Notes: generated from the letters alone by a model not told the origin. DNA of 5,922 nucleotides from Pseudomonadota bacterium (GCA_021826565.1 JAKAZJ010000145.1:1-5922), one strand, 5' to 3'; numbered from the stretch's first letter, positions 1-5,476 are shown. Made by a program: numbers and translations.

Positions 1-187
1 GTCCACGCAACGCTGGGCGCGGCGCGGACAAGGCGACGATCGCGAGCAGCGCGCGGGTCTTGCGCCCGACCGGCAGCACCGGCTCGGCACTGACGGTCCA
101 GGCCTCCATCTGGCCGATCAGGCGCAGCCGCAGGACAGCGCCGGGCGGCGGAGTACGATCGGACGGCGCGGGTGCGGGCGGCAACAT
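1..187 (-). CDS. SARP/BTAD-like transcriptional regulator, N-terminal fragment (runs off left edge)
   Basis: Reading the minus strand from the ATG at 187 gives 62 codons without a stop before the window ends. After a Pro/Ala-rich lead (about residues 1-17) comes LRLRLIGQMEAW, then PVLPVGRKTRALLAIVALS around residues 39-57. This pattern, a short beta-strand start and then a GRK-x-RALLA helix followed by 'R', is what I know from the N-terminal winged-helix DNA-binding part of SARP/BTAD-type activators. These proteins usually continue into an alpha-helical BTAD domain and often a TPR or ATPase region, none of which is visible here. A GTG directly upstream (190) is an alternative start, and no Shine-Dalgarno sequence is evident. 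The gene lies 67 bases downstream of gshA in the same orientation, but a promoter-like pair of boxes in the gap suggests it may have its own transcript. The family call rests on motif memory of a short fragment. Confidence 0.55.
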   Translation of the reverse strand, partial: MLPPAPAPSDRTPPPGAVLRLRLIGQMEAWTVSAEPVLPVGRKTRALLAIVALSAPRPALRG

Positions 188-193
188 CACGCC

Positions 194-221
194 ATTGTGA
201 GCGTCAGGGTTGTATTGGCAA
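194..221 (-). promoter_or_regulatory. Possible promoter of the SARP-like regulator
   Basis: On the minus strand TTGCCA (221-216) is followed after 16 bases by CACAAT (199-194). These match the sigma-70 boxes at 5/6 and 4/6 positions. The second box ends 6 bases before the ATG at 187, so a transcript would start at or next to the start codon, giving a leaderless mRNA. This fits the lack of a ribosome binding site. It is a consensus match only. Confidence 0.3.
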
Positions 222-254
222 GCCTAAATGCACGCATAGGACGTAATAGAGCGA

Positions 255-1637
255 TCAAATCTCGGCCTCGGCAAAGATTCTGCCGGCTTCGCCCGCCCAG
301 GGACCTTGGTAGCGGGCCAGCCAGTGCTGCGCCTGGCTGGGCGCGCCGGTGAGGATCGCGTCCAGCGGATCGAGCATGCCGGCCTCATCCTGCCCGGTCC
401 CGTGGTCGCGTCGGGCGCGGGCGGTCAGGCCGTCGCGGGCGATCGCGACCAGATCGCGGCCCAGATCGCGCAGGGTGCCGCGGCGATGCGGGGCGTCCAG
501 GCCAAGGCGCGGCACGGCGGCGCGCAGGACCACCGCCTCGTCCCAGGTCATGTCCGCCAGCCGCGCGGTGGCGGCGGCGAGCGCGGCCGGGTCATACAGC
601 AGACCAACCCACAGCGCCGACTGGGCCAGCATCATCGCCGGCGTGCCGGCATCCGCGCCGCGCATTTCCAGAAACCGCTTGAGCCGGACATCGGTGAAGA
701 CGGTGGTCAGATGGTCGGCGAAATCGCCGATCGTGGCGGTCTGCCCGGCCAGGGCCGGAACCCGACCGGCCATGAAGTCGCGGAACCGCGCGCCGGCCAC
801 ATCGATATAGCGCCCGTCGCGATAGACGAAATACATCGGCACTTCGTCGATCATCCAGGTGGCATAGCGCTCGAACCCGAAATCGGGCGCCAGCATCACG
901 GGCGGGATCCCGGCGCGGGCGTTATCGGTGTCGGTCCAGATCTGCGCGCGATACGACAGAAAGCCGTTCGGCCGTCCCTCGGTGAACGGGGAATTGGCGA
1001 ACAGCGCTGTGGCCAGCGGCTGGGCCAGCAGGCCGACGCGCAGCTTGGTCCGCATATCGGCTTCGGATGCGAAATCCAGGTTCACCTGCACGGTGCAGGT
1101 CCGGGTCATCATATCGAGGCCCAGGCTGCCGACCAGTGGCCTGTAGCGGCGCATGATCGTGTAGCGGCCTTTCGGCATCCACGGCATCGCCGCGCGGCTG
1201 GCCAGGGGATGGAACCCGAGCGGCGCGAAGCCGATCCCGAGCGGCCCGGCGGCATCACGCACCGCGACGAAATGGGCCGCCATCTCGGCCTCGGTCTCGT
1301 GCAGGGTCACCAGCGGCGCGCCCGACAGCTCGAACTGCCCGGCCGGTTCCAGCGAGATCGCGGCACCGTCCAGTTTCAGGCCGATCGGGTTCCCCCCGTC
1401 GGTGATCGGCTCGCCCCCCCGCGCCGCCATCGCCTCCAGCAGCGGACGGATGCCGCCCGCGGTGCCGGGATCCGGCAGGTAGGGCGGGGGCGCCAGGTCG
1501 GCGCGGCGGAAGCCGAATTTCTCGTGTTCGGTGCCGATTCGCCAGGCGGGCGCGGGCTTGCAGCCGGCGGCGATGTAGTCGGCCAGCTGCTGCACCGAGA
1601 CGATCGGCGTGGTGTCGGTGTCTCCGGGATTGGACAT
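255..1637 (-). CDS. gshA: Glutamate-cysteine ligase (plant/alphaproteobacterial GCS2 type)
   Basis: This cytosolic enzyme joins L-glutamate and L-cysteine with ATP to give gamma-glutamylcysteine, the committed step of glutathione synthesis. The 460-residue product has the family's usual size and landmarks: GTEHEKFGF at 35-43, ISLEPAGQFELSGAP at 94-108 (glutamate/ATP site region), TCTVQVNLDF at 180-189, ALFANSPF at 211-218 and a FLSYRAQIWTDTDN stretch at 226-239. The open frame extends 20 codons further upstream, but the ATG at 1637 is chosen because GGAG (1645-1642) lies four bases before it and similarity-like sequence begins just after. The gene follows rsmE by 56 bases on the same strand, so the two are probably co-transcribed, a pairing known in alphaproteobacteria. 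The second glutathione gene, gshB, is not in the window. No key motif looks broken. Confidence 0.95.
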   Translation of the reverse strand: MSNPGDTDTTPIVSVQQLADYIAAGCKPAPAWRIGTEHEKFGFRRADLAPPPYLPDPGTAGGIRPLLEAMAARGGEPITDGGNPIGLKLDGAAISLEPAGQFELSGAPLVTLHETEAEMAAHFVAVRDAAGPLGIGFAPLGFHPLASRAAMPWMPKGRYTIMRRYRPLVGSLGLDMMTRTCTVQVNLDFASEADMRTKLRVGLLAQPLATALFANSPFTEGRPNGFLSYRAQIWTDTDNARAGIPPVMLAPDFGFERYATWMIDEVPMYFVYRDGRYIDVAGARFRDFMAGRVPALAGQTATIGDFADHLTTVFTDVRLKRFLEMRGADAGTPAMMLAQSALWVGLLYDPAALAAATARLADMTWDEAVVLRAAVPRLGLDAPHRRGTLRDLGRDLVAIARDGLTARARRDHGTGQDEAGMLDPLDAILTGAPSQAQHWLARYQGPWAGEAGRIFAEAEI

Positions 1638-1657
1638 GTCGCTCCGGGCGGTTGGTG

Positions 1658-1677
1658 GGCACCCGCGATCGGGTACC
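1658..1677 (-). other. Short hairpin in the rsmE-gshA spacer
   Basis: The minus-strand sequence GGTACCCG-ATCG-CGGGTGCC folds into an 8-bp stem (one G-T wobble) with a 4-base loop. It sits 12 bases upstream of the GGAG of gshA and has no T-run after it. It is therefore not a standard terminator and more likely an mRNA processing or translation-tuning structure, or chance in GC-rich DNA. Confidence 0.3.
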
Positions 1678-1693
1678 GTTTCGGGCCGAGTAT

Positions 1694-2401
1694 TCAATCC
1701 CGCCGGGATGCCTGCAACAGTGCGAGCCCGGCGACGGCGGCGGTCTCGGCGCGGAGGACGCCCCGGCCCAGCCCGACCGGGGTTACAAAGGGATACCGGC
1801 GCAGAAGGTCAAGCTCCGCCGGCGCAAACCCGCCCTCCGGCCCGATCAGCAGGCCGGCGGGGCCGGCGAAATCCGGCGGCGGCGGGGCCTCCGCGCGTTC
1901 CAGCGCGGCGAACAGCGGCCGGTCGACCGGCCAGGACGCGAGCAGATCGTGCAGCCGGGCGGGCGGGTGCAGGCGCGGGAGCGACAGGCGCTCGGATTGT
2001 TCGGCCGCCTCGATCGCGATCGCCTGGGCACGATTTTCGTTGATCCGCGCGGTGTTGGTCCGGTCCGTGAACACGGGGACAAGATCGGTCGCGCCCAGCT
2101 CGGTGGCCTGGCGCAGCACCAGGTCGGTGGCGTCGCGCTTCAGGGGGGCGAAGACCAGCCATAGCGGGATTTCGGGGGCGGGGGCGCGCAGACGCTGCTC
2201 CACCGCCAACTGAGGCGCGCCGGGGCGGAGCGAAACCAGCCGCGCCTGGAACTCCCCATCCGCCGGGTTGAACAGCTGCACGATATCGCCCGGCCGGCGG
2301 CGCATCACGGTGCCGAGGTAATGCAGCTGCGGCGCGGTCAGACGCGCGGCGGCGCCCTCGGCGAGCGGTTCGGGATGATGGAGGCGGATTGACCCGGGCA
2401 T
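1694..2401 (-). CDS. rsmE: 16S rRNA (uracil(1498)-N3)-methyltransferase RsmE
   Basis: RsmE methylates N3 of U1498 in 16S rRNA on the assembled small subunit, using S-adenosylmethionine in a SPOUT trefoil knot. The 235-residue product matches the family's length. An N-terminal PUA-like RNA-binding part covers about 1-70, with RLTAPQLHYLGTVMRRRPGD at 20-39. The knot domain carries RQATELGATDLVPVFTDRT (97-115), EAAEQSERLSLP (131-142), the SAM-binding IGPEGGF (186-192) and LGRGVLRAETA (211-221). The last of these differs slightly from the common LGPRILRTETA. The frame is open much further upstream, but that part is antisense to ubiA and unlike any family; the ATG at 2401 gives the natural N terminus. 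No clear Shine-Dalgarno sequence precedes it. It diverges from ubiA, with 21 bases between the start codons, and leads into gshA. Confidence 0.95.
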   Translation of the reverse strand: MPGSIRLHHPEPLAEGAAARLTAPQLHYLGTVMRRRPGDIVQLFNPADGEFQARLVSLRPGAPQLAVEQRLRAPAPEIPLWLVFAPLKRDATDLVLRQATELGATDLVPVFTDRTNTARINENRAQAIAIEAAEQSERLSLPRLHPPARLHDLLASWPVDRPLFAALERAEAPPPPDFAGPAGLLIGPEGGFAPAELDLLRRYPFVTPVGLGRGVLRAETAAVAGLALLQASRRD

Positions 2402-2416
2402 GGCGGGGCGCAGAGT
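2389..2416 (+). promoter_or_regulatory. Possible ubiA promoter inside the rsmE 5' end
   Basis: TTGACC (2389-2394, 5/6 match to -35) is followed after 16 bases by CAGAGT (2411-2416, only 3/6 match to -10), which ends 6 bases before the ubiA ATG. With just 21 bases between the divergent start codons, any close promoter of ubiA has to overlap the beginning of rsmE, as this one does. The -10 box is weak, so the call is tentative. Confidence 0.25.
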
Positions 2417-2422
2417 AGCGCG

Positions 2423-3322
2423 ATGCACGCCCATACCGATATCCGCGCCGAGGGCTGGATCGCCGGTCTGCCACCCGCCTGGCGTCCCTATGCGCTGCTC
2501 GCGCGGCTGGACCGGCCGATCGGCGTGTGGCTGCTGTTCCTGCCCGGCGCCTGGGGGATCGTGCTGGCCGGGCCGGGGGTCCGGCGCGGGGTGTGGCTGC
2601 TGACGCTGTTTGCACTCGGCGCCGTGGTCATGCGGGCGGCGGGCTGCGTGGTGAACGATCTGTGGGACCGGGATATCGACCGGCTGGTCGCGCGGACCGC
2701 GGCGCGGCCGCTGGCGTCGGGCGCGCTGCGCGCCTGGCAGGCGCTGGTGTTCCTGGCCGGGCTGCTGGCGGTGGGGCTGGCGATCCTGCTCCAGCTCGGG
2801 CCGCTGGCGCGCGCGCTGGGGGCGGGGTCGCTGGTGCTGGTGGCGCTGTACCCGGCCGCCAAGCGCATCACCTGGTGGCCGCAGCTGATGATGGGGTTCA
2901 CCTTCGGCTTCGGCGCGCCGCTGGGCTACGCGGCGGCGGCGGGGCGGATCGACCTGGCCTGGGTGGCGCTCTACGCCGCGGCGATTCTGTGGGACCTGGG
3001 ATTCGACACGATCTATGCCCATCAGGACCGCGAGGACGACGCGCTGGCGGGCGTGAAATCCACGGCCCGGCTGTTCGGCGACCGCACCCGCCCGTTCCTG
3101 GCGGCCTGCTATACCGGCGCGCTGGCGCTGCTGGCGTTGGCCGGGTGGCTGCGCGGGCTGTCGGACTGGTTCTACCTTGCGCTGCCGCTGCCGGCGGCGC
3201 TGCTGGCCTGGCAAGTGATCGCGTTGGATATTCGCGACCCGGCCGGCTGCCTGCGCCTGTTCCGGTTGAACCGGGACGTGGGTATCGCCGTCGCCCTGGC
3301 GCTGCTGGCGGGGTTGGCATGA
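2423..3322 (+). CDS. ubiA: 4-hydroxybenzoate polyprenyltransferase
   Basis: This inner-membrane enzyme transfers a polyprenyl chain from polyprenyl diphosphate to 4-hydroxybenzoate, the first membrane-bound step of ubiquinone synthesis. The 299-residue product has both Mg-diphosphate binding motifs of the UbiA superfamily: NDLWDRDID at 78-86 (NDxxDxxxD) and DTIYAHQDREDD at 195-206 (DxxYAxxDxxDD). The N-terminal LARLDRPIGVWLLFLPGAWG (26-45) is typical of the 4-hydroxybenzoate-specific branch rather than the heme O synthase or menaquinone branches. Long hydrophobic stretches between the motifs fit the expected eight or nine membrane helices. The ATG at 2423 has no evident ribosome binding site. 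The stop codon overlaps the next start (ATGA at 3319-3322), so translation of the downstream methyltransferase is probably coupled. Confidence 0.95.
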   Translation: MHAHTDIRAEGWIAGLPPAWRPYALLARLDRPIGVWLLFLPGAWGIVLAGPGVRRGVWLLTLFALGAVVMRAAGCVVNDLWDRDIDRLVARTAARPLASGALRAWQALVFLAGLLAVGLAILLQLGPLARALGAGSLVLVALYPAAKRITWWPQLMMGFTFGFGAPLGYAAAAGRIDLAWVALYAAAILWDLGFDTIYAHQDREDDALAGVKSTARLFGDRTRPFLAACYTGALALLALAGWLRGLSDWFYLALPLPAALLAWQVIALDIRDPAGCLRLFRLNRDVGIAVALALLAGLA

Positions 3323-3957
3323 CCGCGGCGGCTTTCATCCGCGCCCACACCGCCCTGGCCGCCCCCGCCTTGGTGCCGGAGCTGCGCCTGTGGACCGCGA
3401 CCGAAATTACCCCGCTCTGGCAGGCGACCGAGACCTGGCTGGCGGCGCACAACGTCGCGCCCCCGTTCTGGGCGTTCCCTTGGCCGGGCGGGCAGGCCCT
3501 GGCGCGGCATGTCCTGGACCATCCCGCCCTGGTCGCGGGCCGGCGGGTGCTGGATTTCGCCGCCGGCGGGGGGATCGCGGCGATCGCCTGCGCGCGGGCC
3601 GGCGCGGCGCGGGTGGAGGCCGCCGAGATCGATCCGCTCGCCACCGCGGCGATCGCGCTGAATGCCGCTGCCAACGACGTCACCGTGCACGCCTTAGCCG
3701 GCGACATGGTCGGCAGTCCGTGCCGCTGGGACGTAATTCTGTGCGGGGATGTCTGCTACGAGGCGCCGATGACCGCGCATATCCTGCCCTGGCTGCGCGG
3801 TCTGGCGGGGGTGGCCGAGGTGCTGCTGGCGGACCCCGGCCGGGCCTATCTGCCCGCCGGTCTGGCGGTGGCGGCGCGCTATGCCGTGCCGACCACAGCC
3901 GAGCTTGAGGATCGCGAGATTCGCGAAGTCGGGGTGTTCCGGCTGGAAGCCGGATAG
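3319..3957 (+). CDS. Class I SAM methyltransferase resembling ETF-beta lysine methyltransferase (METTL20 type)
   Basis: The 212-residue product is a seven-strand Rossmann methyltransferase. PFWAFPWPGGQALARHVLD (49-67) precedes motif I VLDFAAGGGIAAI (77-89), the acidic AAEIDPLA (101-108), motif post-II CGDVCYE (142-148) and DPGRAYLP (172-179). The WPGGQAL lead, the GD-x-(C/F)-Y-(E/D) motif and the DPGR segment together match what I recall of human ETFBKMT and its alphaproteobacterial homologue. Those enzymes methylate lysines next to the recognition loop of electron transfer flavoprotein beta. Many such genes are loosely annotated as PrmA-like or as generic methyltransferase. The start overlaps the ubiA stop, so the two form an operon; both then touch the quinone/ETF electron route. 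The substrate is inference, since no etf gene is in the window. An inverted-repeat element lies 3 bases after the TAG stop without altering the reading frame. Confidence 0.8.
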   Translation: MTAAAFIRAHTALAAPALVPELRLWTATEITPLWQATETWLAAHNVAPPFWAFPWPGGQALARHVLDHPALVAGRRVLDFAAGGGIAAIACARAGAARVEAAEIDPLATAAIALNAAANDVTVHALAGDMVGSPCRWDVILCGDVCYEAPMTAHILPWLRGLAGVAEVLLADPGRAYLPAGLAVAARYAVPTTAELEDREIREVGVFRLEAG

Positions 3958-3960
3958 ACG
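3953..3960 (+). repeat. 8-bp direct repeat GATAGACG, left copy (target-site duplication)
   Basis: GATAGACG abuts the left end of the inverted-repeat element and recurs exactly at its right end. This copy contains the TAG stop codon (3955-3957) of the methyltransferase. Insertion with duplication therefore left the protein end unchanged. Confidence 0.85.
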
Positions 3961-4093
3961 GGTAGTGTCTCAGTTTGAAAAGCAAGTCGGCGCCGGCCCG
4001 CACCCCCGCCCGGCCACCCAATGCCAATATACTGACGTTGGGTGGCCGGGTGGGCGCGCGGGCCGGCGCCGACTTTCAAACTGAGACACTACC
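3961..4093. mobile_element. MITE-like 133-bp inverted-repeat element with 8-bp target-site duplication
   Basis: The left arm (3961-4020) and right arm (4039-4093) are near-perfect inverted repeats around an 18-base centre (4021-4038). The outermost 19 bases, starting GGTAGTGTCTCAG, pair without a mismatch. The left arm then has 5 extra bases near 3980-3984, after which pairing resumes through GTCGGCGCCGGCCCGC. Only three mismatches occur in the inner 19 bases. Complementarity stops exactly where the flanking GATAGACG copies begin (3953-3960 and 4094-4101), the hallmark of transposase-made insertion. There is no room for a transposase, so the element is non-autonomous. Eight-base duplications with GG ends occur in several IS families (for example IS1595, ISL3, IS6); I cannot name the parent. 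If transcribed, the RNA would form a stem of about 55 bp that could terminate or stabilise the upstream mRNA. The short open frames across it are by-products of the palindrome. Confidence 0.88.
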
Positions 4094-4101
4094 GATAGAC
4101 G
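4094..4101 (+). repeat. 8-bp direct repeat GATAGACG, right copy (target-site duplication)
   Basis: This is identical to 3953-3960 and starts at the first base after the inverted repeat. Removing 3961-4093 and one copy restores a plausible ancestral junction between the methyltransferase stop codon and the ndk leader. Confidence 0.85.
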
Positions 4102-4109
4102 CCCCCCGC

Positions 4110-4138
4110 TTGCCTCCCTGCCCCGAACCGCCTACCCA
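4110..4138 (+). promoter_or_regulatory. Weak promoter candidate for ndk
   Basis: The 97 bases between the element and ndk are very C-rich. The only box pair I find is TTGCCT (4110-4115) with TACCCA (4133-4138), 17 bases apart; the -10 box is poor. Unless ndk is read through from ubiA, its promoter must be here or inside the inverted-repeat element. Confidence 0.18.
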
Positions 4139-4198
4139 CCCGCCGCCACCCGCGCGCGACGTGGGCGGCGCCACCCCTCCCCCGCCGCAGGACCGAAC

Positions 4199-4621
4199 AT
4201 GCCGACCGAGCGCACGCTTTCCATCATCAAGCCCGACGCCACCCGCCGCAACCTGACCGGCCGGGTCAACGCCATGCTCGAGGCCGCCGGTCTGCGCATC
4301 GTCGCCCAGAAGCGCCTGGCCCTGACCACCGCCCAGGCCGAGGCGTTCTATGCCGTCCACGCCGCGCGCCCGTTCTATCGCGACCTGGTGTCCTTCATGA
4401 CCTCCGGCCCCGTGGTCGCGCAGGTACTGGAAGCCGAGAACGCCGTCGCCCGCCACCGCGACGTGATGGGCGCCACCGATCCGGCCAAGGCCGCCGCCGG
4501 CACGATCCGCAAGGAACTGGCCGAGAGCATCGAGGCAAACTCGGTCCACGGCTCCGACAGCGCCGAGAACGCGGCCGGCGAGATCGCGTTCTTCTTCGCC
4601 GGGATCGACATCACCGGCTGA
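4199..4621 (+). CDS. ndk: Nucleoside diphosphate kinase
   Basis: Ndk transfers the gamma phosphate of ATP to other (d)NDPs through a phosphohistidine, balancing nucleotide pools in the cytosol. The 140-residue product is full length for bacterial Ndk and keeps the active-site set: K11 in SIIKPDA, Y51, F59, R87, T93, R104, N114 and the catalytic H117 within NSVHGSDS. The C terminus EIAFFF-GI also fits the family. An AGGA (4189-4192) six bases before the ATG supports this start. It lies 241 bases after the methyltransferase stop codon, a distance increased by the inverted-repeat insertion, and is probably transcribed separately. Nothing about the gene looks degraded. Confidence 0.97.
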   Translation: MPTERTLSIIKPDATRRNLTGRVNAMLEAAGLRIVAQKRLALTTAQAEAFYAVHAARPFYRDLVSFMTSGPVVAQVLEAENAVARHRDVMGATDPAKAAAGTIRKELAESIEANSVHGSDSAENAAGEIAFFFAGIDITG

Positions 4622-4647
4622 TCCCGGCCGCGTTCCGTTCGATCATC

Positions 4648-4695
4648 GCCGGTCTTTAGCCGGCCGTCTGTCGGCGCCCATGCGGGTGCCGACAG
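4648..4695 (+). terminator. Two hairpins downstream of ndk, possible transcription end
   Basis: A 5-bp stem (GCCGG at 4648-4652 with CCGGC at 4660-4664) is followed by a stronger one. In the second, 4668-4679 pairs with 4684-4695 (CTGTCGGCGCCC / GGGTGCCGACAG) in 12 pairs including one G-T wobble, with loop ATGC. Neither has a T-run after it, so they are not textbook intrinsic terminators. Their place 27-74 bases after the ndk stop codon suggests 3'-end formation or protection from exonucleases. Confidence 0.4.
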
Positions 4696-4740
4696 CCTGC
4701 GCTTGCGCGGGCGAGGGGCAGGGCGAGGCGGCGGGAATGC

Positions 4741-4840
4741 GCCCATAACACAATTATAGGTTGTATTCCGGTTGACAATCTTGATTTATACGTCTAATTA
4801 TTACTCCTGTCCTCTTTGTTTATACGAATGTATTCGCTCC
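4741..4840. other. AT-rich island upstream of the PEP-CTERM gene, with repeated octamer
   Basis: The 298-base gap between ndk and the next gene is GC-rich at first, then turns abruptly AT-rich from about 4743 to 4838, unlike anything else in the window. It holds the octamer TTTATACG twice (4785-4792 and 4819-4826, 34 bases apart) and two GGTTG repeats 11 bases apart (4759 and 4770). A small palindrome CGAAT-GT-ATTCG spans 4825-4836. No open frame here looks like a protein. It most likely is a promoter and regulator-binding region for the gene at 4920. Confidence 0.5.
4772..4798 (+). promoter_or_regulatory. Sigma-70-type promoter candidate for the PEP-CTERM gene
   Basis: TTGACA (4772-4777, perfect -35) is followed after 15 bases by TCTAAT (4793-4798, 5/6 match to -10). 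A 17-base spacing would instead give TAATTA (4795-4800), a poor box. The short 15-base spacing and the octamer repeat on either side suggest dependence on an activator. Transcription would begin near 4805, leaving a leader of about 115 bases. Confidence 0.5.
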
Positions 4841-4919
4841 TCGCCGTCCTCCCGTCCTGCCATCCCATCGCGCCACCGCGCGCACCCCACGCGCGGGGAC
4901 CCGGAAACAGGATGCGCAC

Positions 4920-5423
4920 ATGCGCATGATGGTCTTCGACCACCGCGCCTGCCGCTGGCGCGCCTGGCACGGCACCAGGGCGGCTTGGCTGAAACTGCCG
5001 CATGTGGCGGCAACGGGCGTTTGCCTGCTCGCCACCGCCGCGCTGCGCGCCGCCGCCCCGTTGCCCGCCTATCCCGCGCACGCGCACCGGGAATCCCCGC
5101 ACATCCAAATCGCACACCAGCCCGCGGCGTCGTCCAACGTGCCGCAAGCGGTCGCATTCCTGCCTTCGCTTTGGCTGTCCGCGCCGAACGCGAACGGCTC
5201 CGGCACGCAAGTCGCCGTCGGTAGGCCCAGGCTGGTGTATGGGGGCCCTCTGGACGGCCCTCGATCCGGGCTAACTGTCCTCGCGGCCCCCAACGTGATC
5301 CCCACCAATGACGCGCCGCCGGCGCCGGTGCCGGAACCGGGAAGCTTTCCGCTCCTCCTCGCTGGCCTGGCCTCGCTGGCAGCTACCCGCCGCTTCTGGC
5401 CGCGACGCCGCCGCAACGGCTGA
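4920..5423 (+). CDS. Small exported PEP-CTERM sorting-domain protein
   Basis: This 167-residue protein ends in a clear PEP-CTERM signal. PVPEPGS (136-142) is followed by a hydrophobic stretch FPLLLAGLASLAAT (143-156) and an arginine-rich tail RRFWPRRRRNG (157-167). Exosortase (EpsH/XrtA) family enzymes are known to recognise and process such tails, usually in strains making extracellular polysaccharide. The N terminus looks like a long signal peptide: a basic region to residue 28, a hydrophobic core at about 29-46 and an AHA site at 53-55 as a possible cleavage point. The central 80 or so residues (56-135) are rich in Pro, Ala, Asn and Ser, lack Cys and match no domain I know. AGGA (4909-4912) seven bases upstream supports the ATG at 4920; ATGs at 4926 and 4929 are alternatives. 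No exosortase is in the window. Confidence 0.8.
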   Translation: MRMMVFDHRACRWRAWHGTRAAWLKLPHVAATGVCLLATAALRAAAPLPAYPAHAHRESPHIQIAHQPAASSNVPQAVAFLPSLWLSAPNANGSGTQVAVGRPRLVYGGPLDGPRSGLTVLAAPNVIPTNDAPPAPVPEPGSFPLLLAGLASLAATRRFWPRRRRNG

Positions 5424-5442
5424 TCGTCCAGCCTGATCGTCC
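5420..5442 (+). repeat. Tandem 10-bp repeat at the end of the PEP-CTERM gene
   Basis: CTGATCGTCC occurs at 5420-5429, overlapping the TGA stop codon, and again at 5433-5442, a 13-base period. No hairpin or T-run accompanies it. It is probably a small local duplication with no clear role. Confidence 0.35.
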
Positions 5443-5446
5443 CGGC

Positions 5447-5476
5447 TTTCCGCCCCGCCCGGATCGCCGCTATACC
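5447..5476 (+). promoter_or_regulatory. Possible promoter giving a leaderless peptidase mRNA
   Basis: TATACC (5471-5476) matches the -10 consensus at 4/6 positions and ends seven bases before the ATG at 5484, the normal distance to a transcription start. A weak TTTCCG (5447-5452) lies 18 bases upstream as -35. No Shine-Dalgarno sequence precedes the gene, which agrees with a leaderless transcript, but the -35 box is poor. Confidence 0.3.

Noticed and set aside
1638..1697. Longer gshA start at 1697 adding 20 residues.
   Set aside because: The internal ATG at 1637 has a GGAG in front and family-like sequence starts right after it; the longer version would also overlap the rsmE stop codon.
306..2213. 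A 635-codon open frame on the plus strand opposite gshA and rsmE.
   Set aside because: It is antisense to two well-recognised conserved genes, shows only Arg/Gly/Ala-rich low-complexity sequence, and no family motif; long antisense frames are expected at this GC content.
2402..3214. Upstream extension of the rsmE frame by 271 codons on the minus strand.
   Set aside because: It is antisense to ubiA, is Gln/Arg/Pro-rich without motifs, and RsmE is already full length from the ATG at 2401.
3961..4093. Reading the palindrome as an IS630/mariner-type insertion at a TA dinucleotide inside GGTA...TACC.
   Set aside because: That would require the empty site to have already carried two GATAGACG copies around GGTACC; an 8-bp duplication with ends at GG explains the flanks more simply.
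3879..4256. Short open frames on both strands running through the inverted-repeat element.
   Set aside because: They arise from the palindrome itself and give mirrored low-complexity peptides with no ribosome binding site; none resembles a transposase.
4912..4929. A five-codon upstream reading frame (ATG at 4912, TGA at 4927) overlapping the PEP-CTERM start.
   Set aside because: Its ATG overlaps the AGGA that serves the 4920 start and has no ribosome binding site of its own; most likely chance.
4964..4985. TGGCAC resembling a sigma-54 -24 box, considered because some PEP-CTERM genes use sigma-54.
   Set aside because: No TTGC-like -12 element follows at the required spacing, and the site lies inside the coding sequence.
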